From positions 3,474,937 through 3,538,936 of the forward strand of contig LT599022.1 in assembly GCA_900079695.1 (NCBI GenBank): a DNA stretch of 64,000 bases. Reading direction: 5' to 3'. This DNA comes from an uncultured Alphaproteobacteria bacterium (GTDB lineage: Bacteria; Pseudomonadota; Alphaproteobacteria; Rhodospirillales; Rhodospirillaceae). Both the position numbers and the translations under genes were made by a program. Positions within the stretch are counted from its first letter, which is position 1. Each line of letters begins with the position of its first letter. A model generated the notes under the pieces. The model was given only the letters and a program-made list of their open reading frames with translations. It ran no database searches and was not told the DNA's origin. Shown here in pieces: positions 8,759 through 17,606 of this stretch.

Positions 8759-9322
8759 ATGGTCGAGACGGTGACCCCGCCGGGGCTGATCGGCATGCGC
8801 GCGCCGGACTTCCTGCTGCCGGACGCGACCTCGGGCGAGAGCATCAGCCTGGCCGACGTGCGCGGCACCGAGGCGACCCTGGTGATGTTCGTCTGCAACC
8901 ACTGCCCCTACGTGCGCGCGGTGATCGACCGGGCGGTGCGCGACGTGCGCGAACTCGAAAGCCTGGGGGTGCGCGCGGTGGCGATCATGTCCAACGACGT
9001 CGGCGCGTATCCCGAGGACGGCCCGGAGGAGATGAAGGCGTTCGCGGCGCGCCACAAGTTCGGCTTTCCCTACCTCTACGACGAATCCCAGGCGGTGGCG
9101 CGCGCCTTCGGCGCGGTCTGCACGCCGGATTTCTTCGGCTTCGACCGGGGATTGCGGCTCGCCTATCGCGGCCGGGTGGACGCCTCCGGGATTCGCCCCG
9201 CGCCCGAGGGGGCGAAGCGCGAACTCTACGAGGCGATGGCGGCGATCGCGCGCGGCAAGGGCGCGCCCGCCGAACAGGCCCCGAGCGTCGGCTGCTCGAT
9301 CAAGTGGCGCGGCGAAGCCTGA
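8759..9322 (+). CDS. Thioredoxin-fold redoxin (AhpC/TSA-like)
   Basis: 187 residues, cytoplasmic, without signal peptide. The fold begins with GMRAPDFLLPDATSGE, typical of peroxiredoxin-like redoxins, and the redox site is CNHCPY (C46 and C49), a CxxC motif in the thioredoxin position. This subgroup is usually annotated as thioredoxin family protein or redoxin domain protein; it probably reduces disulfides or peroxides. It starts three bases after the acyltransferase stop, so it is cotranscribed with the lipid A genes, though no direct functional link is evident. Confidence 0.82.
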   Translation: MVETVTPPGLIGMRAPDFLLPDATSGESISLADVRGTEATLVMFVCNHCPYVRAVIDRAVRDVRELESLGVRAVAIMSNDVGAYPEDGPEEMKAFAARHKFGFPYLYDESQAVARAFGAVCTPDFFGFDRGLRLAYRGRVDASGIRPAPEGAKRELYEAMAAIARGKGAPAEQAPSVGCSIKWRGEA

Positions 9323-9419
9323 TCGCGGCCATGGACTTGGTCCGCGTCAGCCCTTATTGTGGGCGCGGCGCGGCTATGTGTCCGTCGCGCCGCGTCCGAA
9401 ATTCCAGCAGGCCCGGTCC

Positions 9420-10148
9420 ATGTCGTCGACTCCCGATACCTACAAAACCGCCGAAGAAAAACGCAAGCGCGAGCGCGAGGCTGCCGAGCAGAACAGCCTG
9501 TTCCGCGAGGTCGAGGACGATTTGCGCCACGACAAGCTGGTCGGCGTGTGGAAACGTTACGGCGCGGCGGCGATCGCGGGCGCGGTGCTGATCGTCGCGG
9601 TGGTGGCGGGCTACCAGATTCACAAGTCGATGCGCGAGAGCGAACGGGTCGAGCAGGCCGCGGTGATGGACAAGGCCGAGGCCGCCCTGCGCGGCCGCGA
9701 CGCCGAGACCGCCGCCAAGCTCCTCGGCGAGCTGGAGACGACCGGCAACGACGGCTACCGCACCCTCGCCCGGCTGCGCCACGCCAGCCTGCTGATCGCC
9801 CAGAACAAGGTGCCCGAGGCGCGCGAACTGCTCGCCCAGGTGGCCTCGGATTCCGAGGCGCTGCCCGCCTACCGCGACCTTGCGGTGGTGCAGGACGCGC
9901 TCGCCGGGCTCGATACCGACGATCCCAAGGCGATCGAGGAAAAGCTCGCGCCGCTCGCCGTCGCGGGCCACCCGTGGCGCCACACCGCGCTCGAAATTTC
10001 GGCGCTGGCGATGGCCAAGCAGGGCGACCCGGCGCGCGCGGTGAAGGCGCTCGACGGCATTCTCGACGACCCGGATACCACCCCCGAGCGCCGCGCCATG
10101 GTGCAGAGCCTGCGCACCGTGTTCGCGCGCGACGCGGCGAGCAAGTGA
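9420..10148 (+). CDS. TPR-like membrane protein, YfgM type
   Basis: 242 residues. A charged cytoplasmic N terminus rich in Lys, Arg and Glu is followed by one membrane segment (about 47-66) and a periplasmic helical-repeat domain. This matches the YfgM/DUF2133 family, which in E. coli associates with the SecYEG translocon and periplasmic chaperones. The genomic order YfgM-BamB-Der is conserved across many proteobacteria and is seen here. The ATG at 9420 was chosen because the 21 codons upstream do not resemble the family and include no better start. It is followed by bamB after 8 bases. Confidence 0.82.
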   Translation: MSSTPDTYKTAEEKRKREREAAEQNSLFREVEDDLRHDKLVGVWKRYGAAAIAGAVLIVAVVAGYQIHKSMRESERVEQAAVMDKAEAALRGRDAETAAKLLGELETTGNDGYRTLARLRHASLLIAQNKVPEARELLAQVASDSEALPAYRDLAVVQDALAGLDTDDPKAIEEKLAPLAVAGHPWRHTALEISALAMAKQGDPARAVKALDGILDDPDTTPERRAMVQSLRTVFARDAASK

Positions 10149-10156
10149 GGACGACG

Positions 10157-11488
10157 ATGCGCAAGGCGATGCTCAAGGCCGCGGCGTTCGCGGCGATGCT
10201 GCCCGCTCTCGCGGGGTGCGGGGCCGACGACTGGTTCGGCGAACCGGACAAGCCGCCGCTGCCGGGCAAGCGCATCTCGGTGCTGGTGCACGACACCGAA
10301 CTCTCGCCCGATCGCGGCAAGAGCGTCGACATCGTTCTGCCGCGGCCCGAGACCAACGCCGACTGGCCGCAGACCGGCGGCTACAGCCACCACGCGATGC
10401 AGCACATCGCGATCGCCGACACCATCTCCCGCGCCTGGAGCACCGATATCGGCTCCGGCTCGAGTTCCGAGAACCGTCTGGTGTCGGCTCCGGTGGTCGC
10501 GGCGGGCCGCGTCTACGTGATGGATTCCGGCGCGCGCGTCTCGGCCTACGATGCCGGGGACGGTCATCGCCTGTGGCGCTACGACCTCACCCCCGATGCG
10601 GACGAGGACAGCGTGGTGCGCGGCGGCGGCGTCGCCTTCGACGGCGGGCGGCTGTTCGCCGCCACCGGCGTCGGCGAGCTCTGGGCGCTCGACGCCGCCA
10701 CCGGCGGCCAGTTCTGGAAGGTCGCCCTCGACGCGCCGTTGCGCGCCGCCCCCACCGTCTACGGCGGCCGGGTGTTCGTCGTCACCGCGTCCAACCGCGT
10801 CGTCGCCTACGCCGCGCAGGACGGCGCCAAGCTCTGGGAGTTCACCGGCGCGGAGGAGGCCGAGGGTCTGCTCGGCGCGGCGAGTCCCGCCGCCGACCTC
10901 GGCGTGGTGGTGGTGGCGATGCGCTCGGGCGCGCTCGCGGCGTTGCGCGTCGAGAACGGGTCGCTGGCGTGGGAGGATTCGCTCGCGGGCGGCCGCCGTT
11001 CCTCGGGCTTCCTCTCGATCGGCGACATCAAGGCGCCGCCGGTGATCGCGGGCGGCCGCGTCTACGCCACCGGCAACTCCGGCCTCACCGCCGCCATCGA
11101 CCTGCGCACCGGCGGCCGGATCTGGGAGAAGGAGATCGCCGGCGTCGACATGCCCTGGGTCGCGGGCGGCTTCCTGTTCATGGTCGGCACCAACAACGAG
11201 GTGGTGGCGCTCGAAGCGCGCTCCGGCCGCATTCTCTGGGTGACGCCGCTGTCGCAGTGGCTGCGCCCGGAGAGCCGCGGCGGCCGCATCGTCTGGAACG
11301 GGCCGATCCTCGCGGGCGACCGTCTGTTGCTGGCGGGCTCGCACGGCTACGTCGTCGCGATCTCCCCCTACACCGGCAAGGTGATCGGGTACGACCGCCT
11401 GTCGGCGGGGGTGAGCGTGCCGCCGATCGCCGCGGACGGCACCGTCTATTTCCTCACCGACGACGCCGACCTGCTCGCGTATCGCTAA
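10157..11488 (+). CDS. bamB: Outer membrane protein assembly factor BamB
   Basis: 443 residues. The protein is a lipoprotein: the signal sequence ends in LAGC with the lipidated Cys at 21. The rest consists of PQQ-type beta-propeller blades, seen as repeats of G-x-V-Y/F followed by AxD/G-G-x-x-W (for example [39 protein letters not shown]). BamB supports insertion of beta-barrel proteins by the BAM complex at the outer membrane. It lies between the YfgM-like gene and der, the conserved arrangement. Start assigned at the ATG that yields the lipoprotein signal. Confidence 0.9.
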   Translation: MRKAMLKAAAFAAMLPALAGCGADDWFGEPDKPPLPGKRISVLVHDTELSPDRGKSVDIVLPRPETNADWPQTGGYSHHAMQHIAIADTISRAWSTDIGSGSSSENRLVSAPVVAAGRVYVMDSGARVSAYDAGDGHRLWRYDLTPDADEDSVVRGGGVAFDGGRLFAATGVGELWALDAATGGQFWKVALDAPLRAAPTVYGGRVFVVTASNRVVAYAAQDGAKLWEFTGAEEAEGLLGAASPAADLGVVVVAMRSGALAALRVENGSLAWEDSLAGGRRSSGFLSIGDIKAPPVIAGGRVYATGNSGLTAAIDLRTGGRIWEKEIAGVDMPWVAGGFLFMVGTNNEVVALEARSGRILWVTPLSQWLRPESRGGRIVWNGPILAGDRLLLAGSHGYVVAISPYTGKVIGYDRLSAGVSVPPIAADGTVYFLTDDADLLAYR

Positions 11489-11501
11489 CGAAAGACACGC
11501 C

Positions 11502-12899
11502 ATGCTTACCGTCGCCATCGTCGGCCGACCCAACGTCGGCAAGTCGACGCTGTTCAACCGCCTCACCGGCTCGCGCTCGGCGATCGTCCACGACATGCCG
11601 GGCGTCACCCGCGACCGGCGCGAGGGCAACGCCACCCTGGGCGATCTCGCCTTCCGCCTCGTCGACACCGCCGGGCTGGAGGACAGCCGCGATCTCGACA
11701 CCACCGAAGGGCGGATGCGCCAGCAGACCGACCTCGCGATCCGCACCGCCGACGTGGTGCTGATGCTGATCGACGCCCGCGCCGGGGTGACGCCGCTCGA
11801 TTCCTACTTCGCCGATCTGCTGCGCCGCCAGTCGAAGCCGGTGATCCTGGTCGCCAACAAGTGCGAGGGGCGGGCGGGGCAGCCGGGGCTGTTCGAGGCG
11901 TATGCGATGGGGCTGGGCGACCCGGTGCCGGTGTCCGCCGAGCACGGCGAGGGCATGGGCGACCTGTTCGACGCCCTCCGCCCGTATGCCGACGCCGCGC
12001 GCGCCGCCGAGCCCGAACCCGAACCCGAGCCCGAGCCCGAGGCCGAGCGCACCGAGGAGGAGATCGAGGCGGAACTGCGGGCGCGGCCGATCTCGCTCGC
12101 GATCGTCGGGCGGCCGAACGTCGGCAAGTCCACCCTGGTCAACCGGCTGCTGGGCGAGGAGCGGATGCTCACCGGCCCCGAGGCGGGGCTGACCCGCGAC
12201 GCCATCGCCAGCCCGTTCGAATGGCGCGGCAAGCGCATGACCCTGGTGGACACCGCGGGCCTGCGCAGGCGCGCCAAGATCGAGGACAGCGTCGAGAAGC
12301 TGTCCGCCCAGGACACCCTCAACGCGGTGCGCATGGCCAACGTCGTCGCGCTGGTGGTCGAGGTCGACGGCATTCTCGACAAGCAGGATCTCACCATCGC
12401 CCGCCACGTCGTCGACGAGGGCCGCGCGCTGATCGTGGTCGTCAACAAGTGGGACGTCGCCACCTCCAAGACCGAGCTGGTCGAGGAACTGAAGCTCAAG
12501 CTCGCCCACGCCCTGCCGCAGGTGCGCGGGGTGCCGTTCGTCACCGTCTCGGCCCTCAAGGGCCACGGCATGGACCGGATGATGGAGGCGGTGGAGAAGA
12601 TCTACGAGGTGTGGAACCGCCGCGTCTCCACCCGGCCGCTCAACGACTGGCTGCGCGAGATGACCGAGCGCCATCCGCCGCCGATGGGCGGCCTCGGCCG
12701 ACGCCTGCGGGTGCGCTACATCACCCAGGCGAAGATCCGCCCGCCGACCTTCGTCGCGTTCGTCTCCCGCGTCGCCGACATGCCGGACAGCTACGCCCGC
12801 TATCTCGTCAACGGCCTGCGCGACGCCTTCGACCTCGACGGCGTGCCGATCCGCCTGCTGTTGCGCCAGGGCAAGAACCCCTACGCCGACAAGGGCTGA
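11502..12899 (+). CDS. der: GTPase Der (EngA), 50S ribosome assembly factor
   Basis: 465 residues with two tandem GTPase domains and a C-terminal KH-like domain. G1 motifs are at 8-16 (GRPNVGKST) and about 203-211; each domain has DTAGL, and the G4 motifs are NKCEG and NKWD. Der is essential for maturation of the large ribosomal subunit. The linker between the G domains is unusual: residues 170-180 are an uninterrupted Glu-Pro repeat followed by an acidic helix, encoded by a short hexamer-like DNA repeat near 12010-12046. It closes the YfgM-BamB-Der cluster. Confidence 0.96.
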   Translation: MLTVAIVGRPNVGKSTLFNRLTGSRSAIVHDMPGVTRDRREGNATLGDLAFRLVDTAGLEDSRDLDTTEGRMRQQTDLAIRTADVVLMLIDARAGVTPLDSYFADLLRRQSKPVILVANKCEGRAGQPGLFEAYAMGLGDPVPVSAEHGEGMGDLFDALRPYADAARAAEPEPEPEPEPEAERTEEEIEAELRARPISLAIVGRPNVGKSTLVNRLLGEERMLTGPEAGLTRDAIASPFEWRGKRMTLVDTAGLRRRAKIEDSVEKLSAQDTLNAVRMANVVALVVEVDGILDKQDLTIARHVVDEGRALIVVVNKWDVATSKTELVEELKLKLAHALPQVRGVPFVTVSALKGHGMDRMMEAVEKIYEVWNRRVSTRPLNDWLREMTERHPPPMGGLGRRLRVRYITQAKIRPPTFVAFVSRVADMPDSYARYLVNGLRDAFDLDGVPIRLLLRQGKNPYADKG

Positions 12900-12929
12900 G
12901 CGGCGCCGCCGCGCACACCGGAGCGGACC

Positions 12930-13883
12930 ATGGGACGCAATCTTTTCCTCGGCGTTCTCGGTGCGTCGATGCTGGCCGCCGCGCCCCTTCGCGCCGCCGA
13001 AATCGAGGCCCCCGGGCCGGGCGGCCCGCTGCGCGGCACTCTCGTCGAGGGTGGCGCGAATGCCCCGGTGGTGCTGATTCTACCCGGCTCCGGCCCGACC
13101 GACCGCAACGGCGACAACCCGCTCGGCGTGCGCGCCGCCCCCTATCGCCGCCTAGCCGAGGCGCTCGCGCAACGGGGCGTGACGAGCGTGCGGATCGACA
13201 AGCGGGGGCTGTTCGGCAGCGCCGCGGCGGTGCCCGACGCCAACGCGGTGACTCTGGACGACTACGTGCACGATGCCGAAACCTGGATCGCCGCGATCCG
13301 CGCGCGCACCGGCGCCGCGTGCGTGTGGCTGCTGGGGCACAGCGAAGGCGGGTTGATCGCGCTCGCGGCGCAACATGCGGACGGCGTGTGCGGGCTGGTG
13401 CTGGTGGCGACGCCGGGGCGGCGGCTCGCCGACGGTCTCAAGGCCCAGATGCGCGCCGCCCTCGCCAACGGGCCGTTGCTGGAGAAGATCGACCGGACGA
13501 TCGACCGCCTCGCCGCGGGGGAGCGGATCGCGGCGGCGGACCTGCCCGCGCCGGTCGCGCCGCTGTTCGCGCCGGAACTCCAGGGGTATATGGCGAGCGT
13601 GCTGCCCCGCGACCCGGCGCGGATGATCGCGGACGCGCGCCGCCCGGTTCTGATCCTGCAAGGGACCCGCGACCTTCAGGTGGGGGTCGCCGACGCCGAG
13701 GCGCTCCACCGCGCCGCGCCGCGCGCGACGCTGAAGCTGCTGCCGGACGTCAACCACGTTCTCAAGGTCGTGGAGTCCGACGACCGCGCCGCCAACGTCG
13801 CGGCGTATGCCGATCCCGACCGGCCGCTGGCTCCCGGCATCGCCGAGGCGGTCGCCGCGTTCGTGACCACCGCTACTTTCTGA
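12930..13883 (+). CDS. Exported alpha/beta hydrolase
   Basis: 317 residues with a signal peptide of about 22 residues (ending RAAEIEAP). The nucleophile elbow GHSEGG places the catalytic Ser at 138. LPGSGPTDRNGDNP forms the oxyanion region, and the late Asp and His (LQGTRDLQVG; DVNHVLK) complete the triad. This is the COG1073-like branch of periplasmic or lipid-associated serine hydrolases. The substrate is unknown. It is on its own transcriptionally plausible as a follow-on of der (30-base gap) and converges on the extensin-like gene, overlapping its 3' end by 11 bases. Confidence 0.8.
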   Translation: MGRNLFLGVLGASMLAAAPLRAAEIEAPGPGGPLRGTLVEGGANAPVVLILPGSGPTDRNGDNPLGVRAAPYRRLAEALAQRGVTSVRIDKRGLFGSAAAVPDANAVTLDDYVHDAETWIAAIRARTGAACVWLLGHSEGGLIALAAQHADGVCGLVLVATPGRRLADGLKAQMRAALANGPLLEKIDRTIDRLAAGERIAAADLPAPVAPLFAPELQGYMASVLPRDPARMIADARRPVLILQGTRDLQVGVADAEALHRAAPRATLKLLPDVNHVLKVVESDDRAANVAAYADPDRPLAPGIAEAVAAFVTTATF

Positions 13884-14607
13884 GCTTGCGCGGGTCCACC
13901 GGGTTGAGCTGGCAGAACGCCCAGGGGCCCATGTCGAAGTGGAAATGGTCGCGGTGGGCGGAGTCGGAATCCGGGCCGAGCACGCCGGTGAACAGGGTGC
14001 AGGCGCCCTGGCCCACCTGTTTCAGGAATTCGGCGTAGGCGTCGCGGCCGTTCCAGTGGCGCGCCACCGAGACCTTGTCGCCCTTCGCGGTTTCGAAGAT
14101 GCCGATGTCGATGGCGTTGGCCTTGGCGTGCTCGCTCATCCGGCTCGCCTTGCCGGTGGCGCGGCGGCAGGCGTAGGTGCCGTAATGGTGGATCGTCGTC
14201 ACCGGCGAGCCCAGGGTCCGCGCCGCCGCGGGCTGCACGAAAATCCCCTCGAACGCCGAAAGCTGCTCCGCCAGGGCGCAGGTCATCACCGCCGGGCGCG
14301 ACAGCTTCGCCTGCCCCACCCGTGTCACTTCCACCGCATCGCGGATCGGGCAGGCGGCGCTGCCGCCGTCCGCCACCGGCTTGTAGTCCATGTCGTAGAC
14401 CTTCAGCCGGTCCAGGCAGTTTCCCTCCGCCGGCACCGGACTCGGCACCGGCTTCGCCCCCGGCGGCGGCGCGGCGCACGCGGCGAGCAGCGTGAGCAAG
14501 GCCAGGGCGGGCCAGGGGCGCCGCCTCTGGCCCCCGCACAGGGCCGTGGGCCCTGCGAACCGATCCGTCTTCTGCCGCGCAGCGGCGATCGAGCCGTCAC
14601 GCGGCAC
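13873..14607 (-). CDS. Extensin-like C-terminal domain lipoprotein
   Basis: The conserved part is the extensin-like (DUF882/Peptidase M15-related) domain: about 190 residues with paired cysteines, SEHAKANAIDIG and SAHRDHFHFD, which resemble the metal-binding motifs of D-Ala-D-Ala metallopeptidases. A lipoprotein signal, PALALLTLLAAC, precedes it, so the mature protein should be a periplasmic lipoprotein acting near peptidoglycan. The start is uncertain: no ATG lies close to the signal, and the nearest in-frame GTG (14607) falls inside a dispersed hairpin repeat. An ATG at 14742 would overlap the next gene. The repeat may have invaded the 5' end and replaced the original start. Confidence 0.72.
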   Translation of the reverse strand: MPRDGSIAAARQKTDRFAGPTALCGGQRRRPWPALALLTLLAACAAPPPGAKPVPSPVPAEGNCLDRLKVYDMDYKPVADGGSAACPIRDAVEVTRVGQAKLSRPAVMTCALAEQLSAFEGIFVQPAAARTLGSPVTTIHHYGTYACRRATGKASRMSEHAKANAIDIGIFETAKGDKVSVARHWNGRDAYAEFLKQVGQGACTLFTGVLGPDSDSAHRDHFHFDMGPWAFCQLNPVDPRKLRK

Positions 14608-14694
14608 ACCGGTCTCTTCACGCTTCGCGCCAAAACCGGAACGAACGGGGTCGAAGGGCCACCGGCCCTTCGCGGGTCCAGGGCGGCGCCCTGG
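14539..14694 (-). repeat. Modular hairpin repeat, copy A
   Basis: Read on the minus strand this holds hairpin 1 (CCAGGGC, 3-base loop, 14694-14678), hairpin 2 (GAAGGGCC, 3-base loop, 14671-14653), a core of about 95 bases beginning GACCCCGTTCG, and hairpin 3 (CAGGGCC, 3-base loop, 14555-14539). The order and spacing match copy B at 19039-19203, including the segments around hairpin 2 and the GCGAAGCG core box, while the stem sequences differ but still pair. It separates the SDR gene from the extensin-like gene and overlaps the latter's possible 5' end. Confidence 0.7.
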
Positions 14695-14708
14695 CCTTCC
14701 CTTCGCGC

Positions 14709-15422
14709 TTACGGGGAAACGATCTGGCCGGTTTCGGAACATTCGGGGGCGGCGAGGCGAAGGAGGGTGGGGAGGAGGGTTTCGGGATCGGGGAGACCGG
14801 AGGGGTCCTCGCCGGGGAAGGCTTCGGCGCGCATCCGGGTGCGCACCGCGCCGGGGTCGAGGAGGTTGGCGCGGATCGCGGTGGTGGCTTCGACCTCGGC
14901 CGCGTAGGTGCGGACCAGGGCTTCGAGTCCGGCCTTGCTGGCGGCGTAGGGGCCCCAGTAGGCGGGGGCGAGGCGGGCGGCGGTGGAGGTGAGGAAGATC
15001 GCGCGCCCGGCGTCGGAGCGGCGCAGCAGCGGGTCGGCGGCGCGCAGCAGCCGCCATTGGGCGGTGAGGTTGAGGGCGACGACGCGCTGGAACGCGGGCG
15101 GGTCGAAGTGGGGGACGGGGCCGAGGCCGCCGAGCTGGGCGGCTGCGGCGACGAGCACGTCGAGGCGGCCGAAGCGTTGCGCGATCAGGCTCGCCATCTG
15201 GTCGACGCGGTCGCCGTCGGCGAGGTCGAGGGGGGCGAGAACGAGCGGCGGCAGGCCGAAGAGCTGGAGTTCGTCGTCGAGTTCGGTGAGCGCGCCCTCG
15301 GTGCGGGCGACCGCGACCACCGTCGCGCCCGCCATCGCGAAGCCTTTCGCCGCCGCGCGGCCGATGCCGCGCGACGCGCCGGTGACGAGGGCGATCCGCC
15401 CGGCGAGAGGGCGGTCCGCCAT
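14709..15422 (-). CDS. Short-chain dehydrogenase/reductase
   Basis: 237 residues, the typical classical SDR length. The Rossmann motif is TGASRGIG near residue 14; the catalytic Tyr and Lys appear in PYAASKAG, with the Ser in FLTSTAARLAP. It is a cytoplasmic NAD(P)-dependent oxidoreductase of unknown substrate. Its ATG shares one base with the purF stop (TGATG), so it is translated as the last gene of the dnaB-to-purF minus-strand series. The same SDR follows purF in many alphaproteobacteria. Confidence 0.88.
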   Translation of the reverse strand: MADRPLAGRIALVTGASRGIGRAAAKGFAMAGATVVAVARTEGALTELDDELQLFGLPPLVLAPLDLADGDRVDQMASLIAQRFGRLDVLVAAAAQLGGLGPVPHFDPPAFQRVVALNLTAQWRLLRAADPLLRRSDAGRAIFLTSTAARLAPAYWGPYAASKAGLEALVRTYAAEVEATTAIRANLLDPGAVRTRMRAEAFPGEDPSGLPDPETLLPTLLRLAAPECSETGQIVSP

Positions 15423-16903
15423 CACTTTTTCGCCGCGCCGCGCTCGACCAGGACGCTCGGCCGCGACAGCAGGTGGTGGTCGTGGTCGGTGAGTTCGAGC
15501 GGATATTCGCCGGAGAAGCAGGCGTCGCAGTATTGCGGCTGGGCGGCGTTGCGATTGGTGCCCGAGACCGCGCGGTAGAGCCCGTCCATCGAGACGAACG
15601 CGAGACTGTCGCAGCCGATCGCTTCGGCCATCTGCTGCTCGGTCATCTTCGCCGCCATCAGGTCGGCGCGCTCGGGCGTGTCGATGCCGTAGAAGCACGG
15701 GTAGGCGGTAGGCGGCGAGGAGATCCGCATGTGCACCTCCGAGGCTCCGGCGTGGCGCATCATGTCGACGATCTTCTTCGAGGTGGTGCCGCGCACGATC
15801 GAATCGTCGACGAGGATGATGCGCTTGCCGCGGATGATCTCGGCGTTCGGGCTGTGCTTGAGCTTGACGCCGAGGTGCCGGATCGCGTCGGTGGGCTGGA
15901 TGAAGGTGCGGCCGACGTAGTGGTTGCGGATGATTCCGAGCTCGAACGGGATGCCCGACGCCTGGGCGTAGCCGAGCGCCGCGGGCACGCCGGAATCCGG
16001 CACCGGGATCACCAGATCGGCCTCCACCGGCCGTTCGGTGGCGAGTTCGGCGCCGATGCGCTTGCGCGCGTCGTAGACGCCCTTGCCGTCCATCAGGCTG
16101 TCGGGGCGGGCGAAGTAGATGTATTCGAAGATGCAGAGCCGCTGGCCGGTCTCGCGGAACGGCTTCTGCGAGTGCAGGCCGTCCTTGTCGATGGTGATCG
16201 CCTCGCCGGGCTCGACGTCGCGCACGAAGTCCGCGCCGATGATGTCGAGCGCGCAGGTCTCGGAGGCGACGATCCACGCCTCGCCGAGTTTGCCCAGCAC
16301 CAGCGGGCGGACGCCCGCCGGGTCGCGCACCGCGATCATCGCCTCGGGCGAGAGCATCACCAGCGAATACGCGCCCTTCACCTGCCGCAGCGCGTCGATC
16401 ACCCGGTGGGGGATCGTGGCTTCGAGGCTGGTGGCGATGAGGTGGACGATCACCTCGGTGTCGGAGGTGGACTGGAACAGGCAGCCGCGCCGGATCAGCT
16501 GCTTGCGCAGGGTCATCGCGTTGGTGAGGTTGCCGTTGTGGGCGATCGCGAAGCCGCCGCTCTCGAACTCGGCGAACAGCGGCTGAACGTTGCGCAGGAT
16601 CGTTTCGCCAGTGGTGGAGTAGCGCACGTGGCCGATCGCGCTGTCGCCGGTGAGCAGGTTGATCACCGATTCCTGGGCGAAGTTGGCGGCGACGTGGCCC
16701 AGGCCCTTGTGCGAGTTGAAGCGCTCGCCGTCGCGGGCGACGATGCCGACCGCCTCCTGCCCGCGGTGCTGCAGGGCGTGCAGGCCGAGGGTGGCGAGAC
16801 GCGCGGCGTCGGGGGTTCCGAACACGCCGAAGACCCCGCATTCCTCCTTGAGCTTGTCGTCGTCGAAGGGATTGGTGGTCAGGCACTCAGCGCAAGGCAT
16901 CAT
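15422..16903 (-). CDS. purF: Amidophosphoribosyltransferase
   Basis: 493 residues. PurF makes 5-phosphoribosylamine from PRPP and glutamine, the first committed step of purine synthesis. The sequence has a 21-residue propeptide before the nucleophile Cys22 (EECGVFG), the class II glutaminase motif, the PRPP loop (IILVDDSIVRGTTSKKI) and the C-terminal YCDACFSGEYP motif. Propeptide and cysteines are features of the Bacillus-type enzyme that carries a 4Fe-4S cluster and matures by self-cleavage. Two adjacent ATG codons at 16903 and 16900 are both possible starts. The next gene upstream is cvpA, a classic purF neighbour. Confidence 0.96.
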   Translation of the reverse strand: MMPCAECLTTNPFDDDKLKEECGVFGVFGTPDAARLATLGLHALQHRGQEAVGIVARDGERFNSHKGLGHVAANFAQESVINLLTGDSAIGHVRYSTTGETILRNVQPLFAEFESGGFAIAHNGNLTNAMTLRKQLIRRGCLFQSTSDTEVIVHLIATSLEATIPHRVIDALRQVKGAYSLVMLSPEAMIAVRDPAGVRPLVLGKLGEAWIVASETCALDIIGADFVRDVEPGEAITIDKDGLHSQKPFRETGQRLCIFEYIYFARPDSLMDGKGVYDARKRIGAELATERPVEADLVIPVPDSGVPAALGYAQASGIPFELGIIRNHYVGRTFIQPTDAIRHLGVKLKHSPNAEIIRGKRIILVDDSIVRGTTSKKIVDMMRHAGASEVHMRISSPPTAYPCFYGIDTPERADLMAAKMTEQQMAEAIGCDSLAFVSMDGLYRAVSGTNRNAAQPQYCDACFSGEYPLELTDHDHHLLSRPSVLVERGAAKK

Positions 16904-16928
16904 CCGGGATCACTCTCACACGGTTGGA

Positions 16929-17603
16929 TTAGCGGTTGGCGTCGATCAAACGGTTCATCTCGCGGCGTTGGTCTTCGCCGTAGCCCTGCGGCGTTTCGCC
17001 GCCGGCGGGCGCCTTGGGGGCGGGCGCGCCCCACGATTTCACGGTGCGGTCGATCGCGATCGCGTCCTCGGCGGTGCGCTTGGCGGCGTTCGCCTTGTGT
17101 GCGGCGTCCGATCCGGTAAGGCTGTCGGGCGCCCAGCCGATCAAGGTATCGGCGGCGCCGACGATCCACGGCGTGGTCTTGGCGCCCTTCATCCACGACG
17201 GCGGGCCGGAGAGGTCGAGCATCCACGCCATCACGATGTAGGCCAGCACCACCAGCAGGCCGCCGCGCACCAGCCCGAACACGAACCCGAGCGCGCGGTC
17301 CACCGGCGAGAGCACGCTGCCGCGCACGCCGGAACTGATCGCCCGCACGATCAACGAGGCGACGATCATCGTGCCGATGAACAGCACCGCGGCGGCGGCG
17401 CCGTCGGCGGCGAGGGTGTTCGAGATCATCGCGCGGAAGTAGGGGCGCAGCACCGGCAGCCCGAACACCACCGCGGCGATCGCGGCGATCCACGCGGCGA
17501 TCGACAGCGCCTGATGGGTGAAGCCGCGCAGCATCGCCAGCACCGCGGACAGCAGAACCACCACCAGCACCGCGATGTCGAACATGGGCAGGCTGTCGCT
17601 CAA
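16929..17603 (-). CDS. cvpA: CvpA family membrane protein
   Basis: 224 residues with four predicted membrane segments in the first 170 residues (for example IAVLVVVLLSAVLAML and LLVVLAYIVMAWML) and a charged cytoplasmic tail. CvpA is linked to purF in many genomes and to envelope stress tolerance. The start is a TTG at 17603: a GAGGAG ribosome-binding site lies 9 bases ahead of it, whereas the later ATG at 17585 has no such site. The TTG begins 3 bases after the radA stop. Confidence 0.87.
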   Translation of the reverse strand: MSDSLPMFDIAVLVVVLLSAVLAMLRGFTHQALSIAAWIAAIAAVVFGLPVLRPYFRAMISNTLAADGAAAAVLFIGTMIVASLIVRAISSGVRGSVLSPVDRALGFVFGLVRGGLLVVLAYIVMAWMLDLSGPPSWMKGAKTTPWIVGAADTLIGWAPDSLTGSDAAHKANAAKRTAEDAIAIDRTVKSWGAPAPKAPAGGETPQGYGEDQRREMNRLIDANR

Positions 17604-17606
17604 AGC

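Noticed and set aside
13873-15057. Extension of the extensin-like protein to 394 residues
   Set aside because: The added N-terminal part overlaps the SDR gene and the hairpin repeat and precedes an internal lipoprotein signal, so it is not plausible protein.
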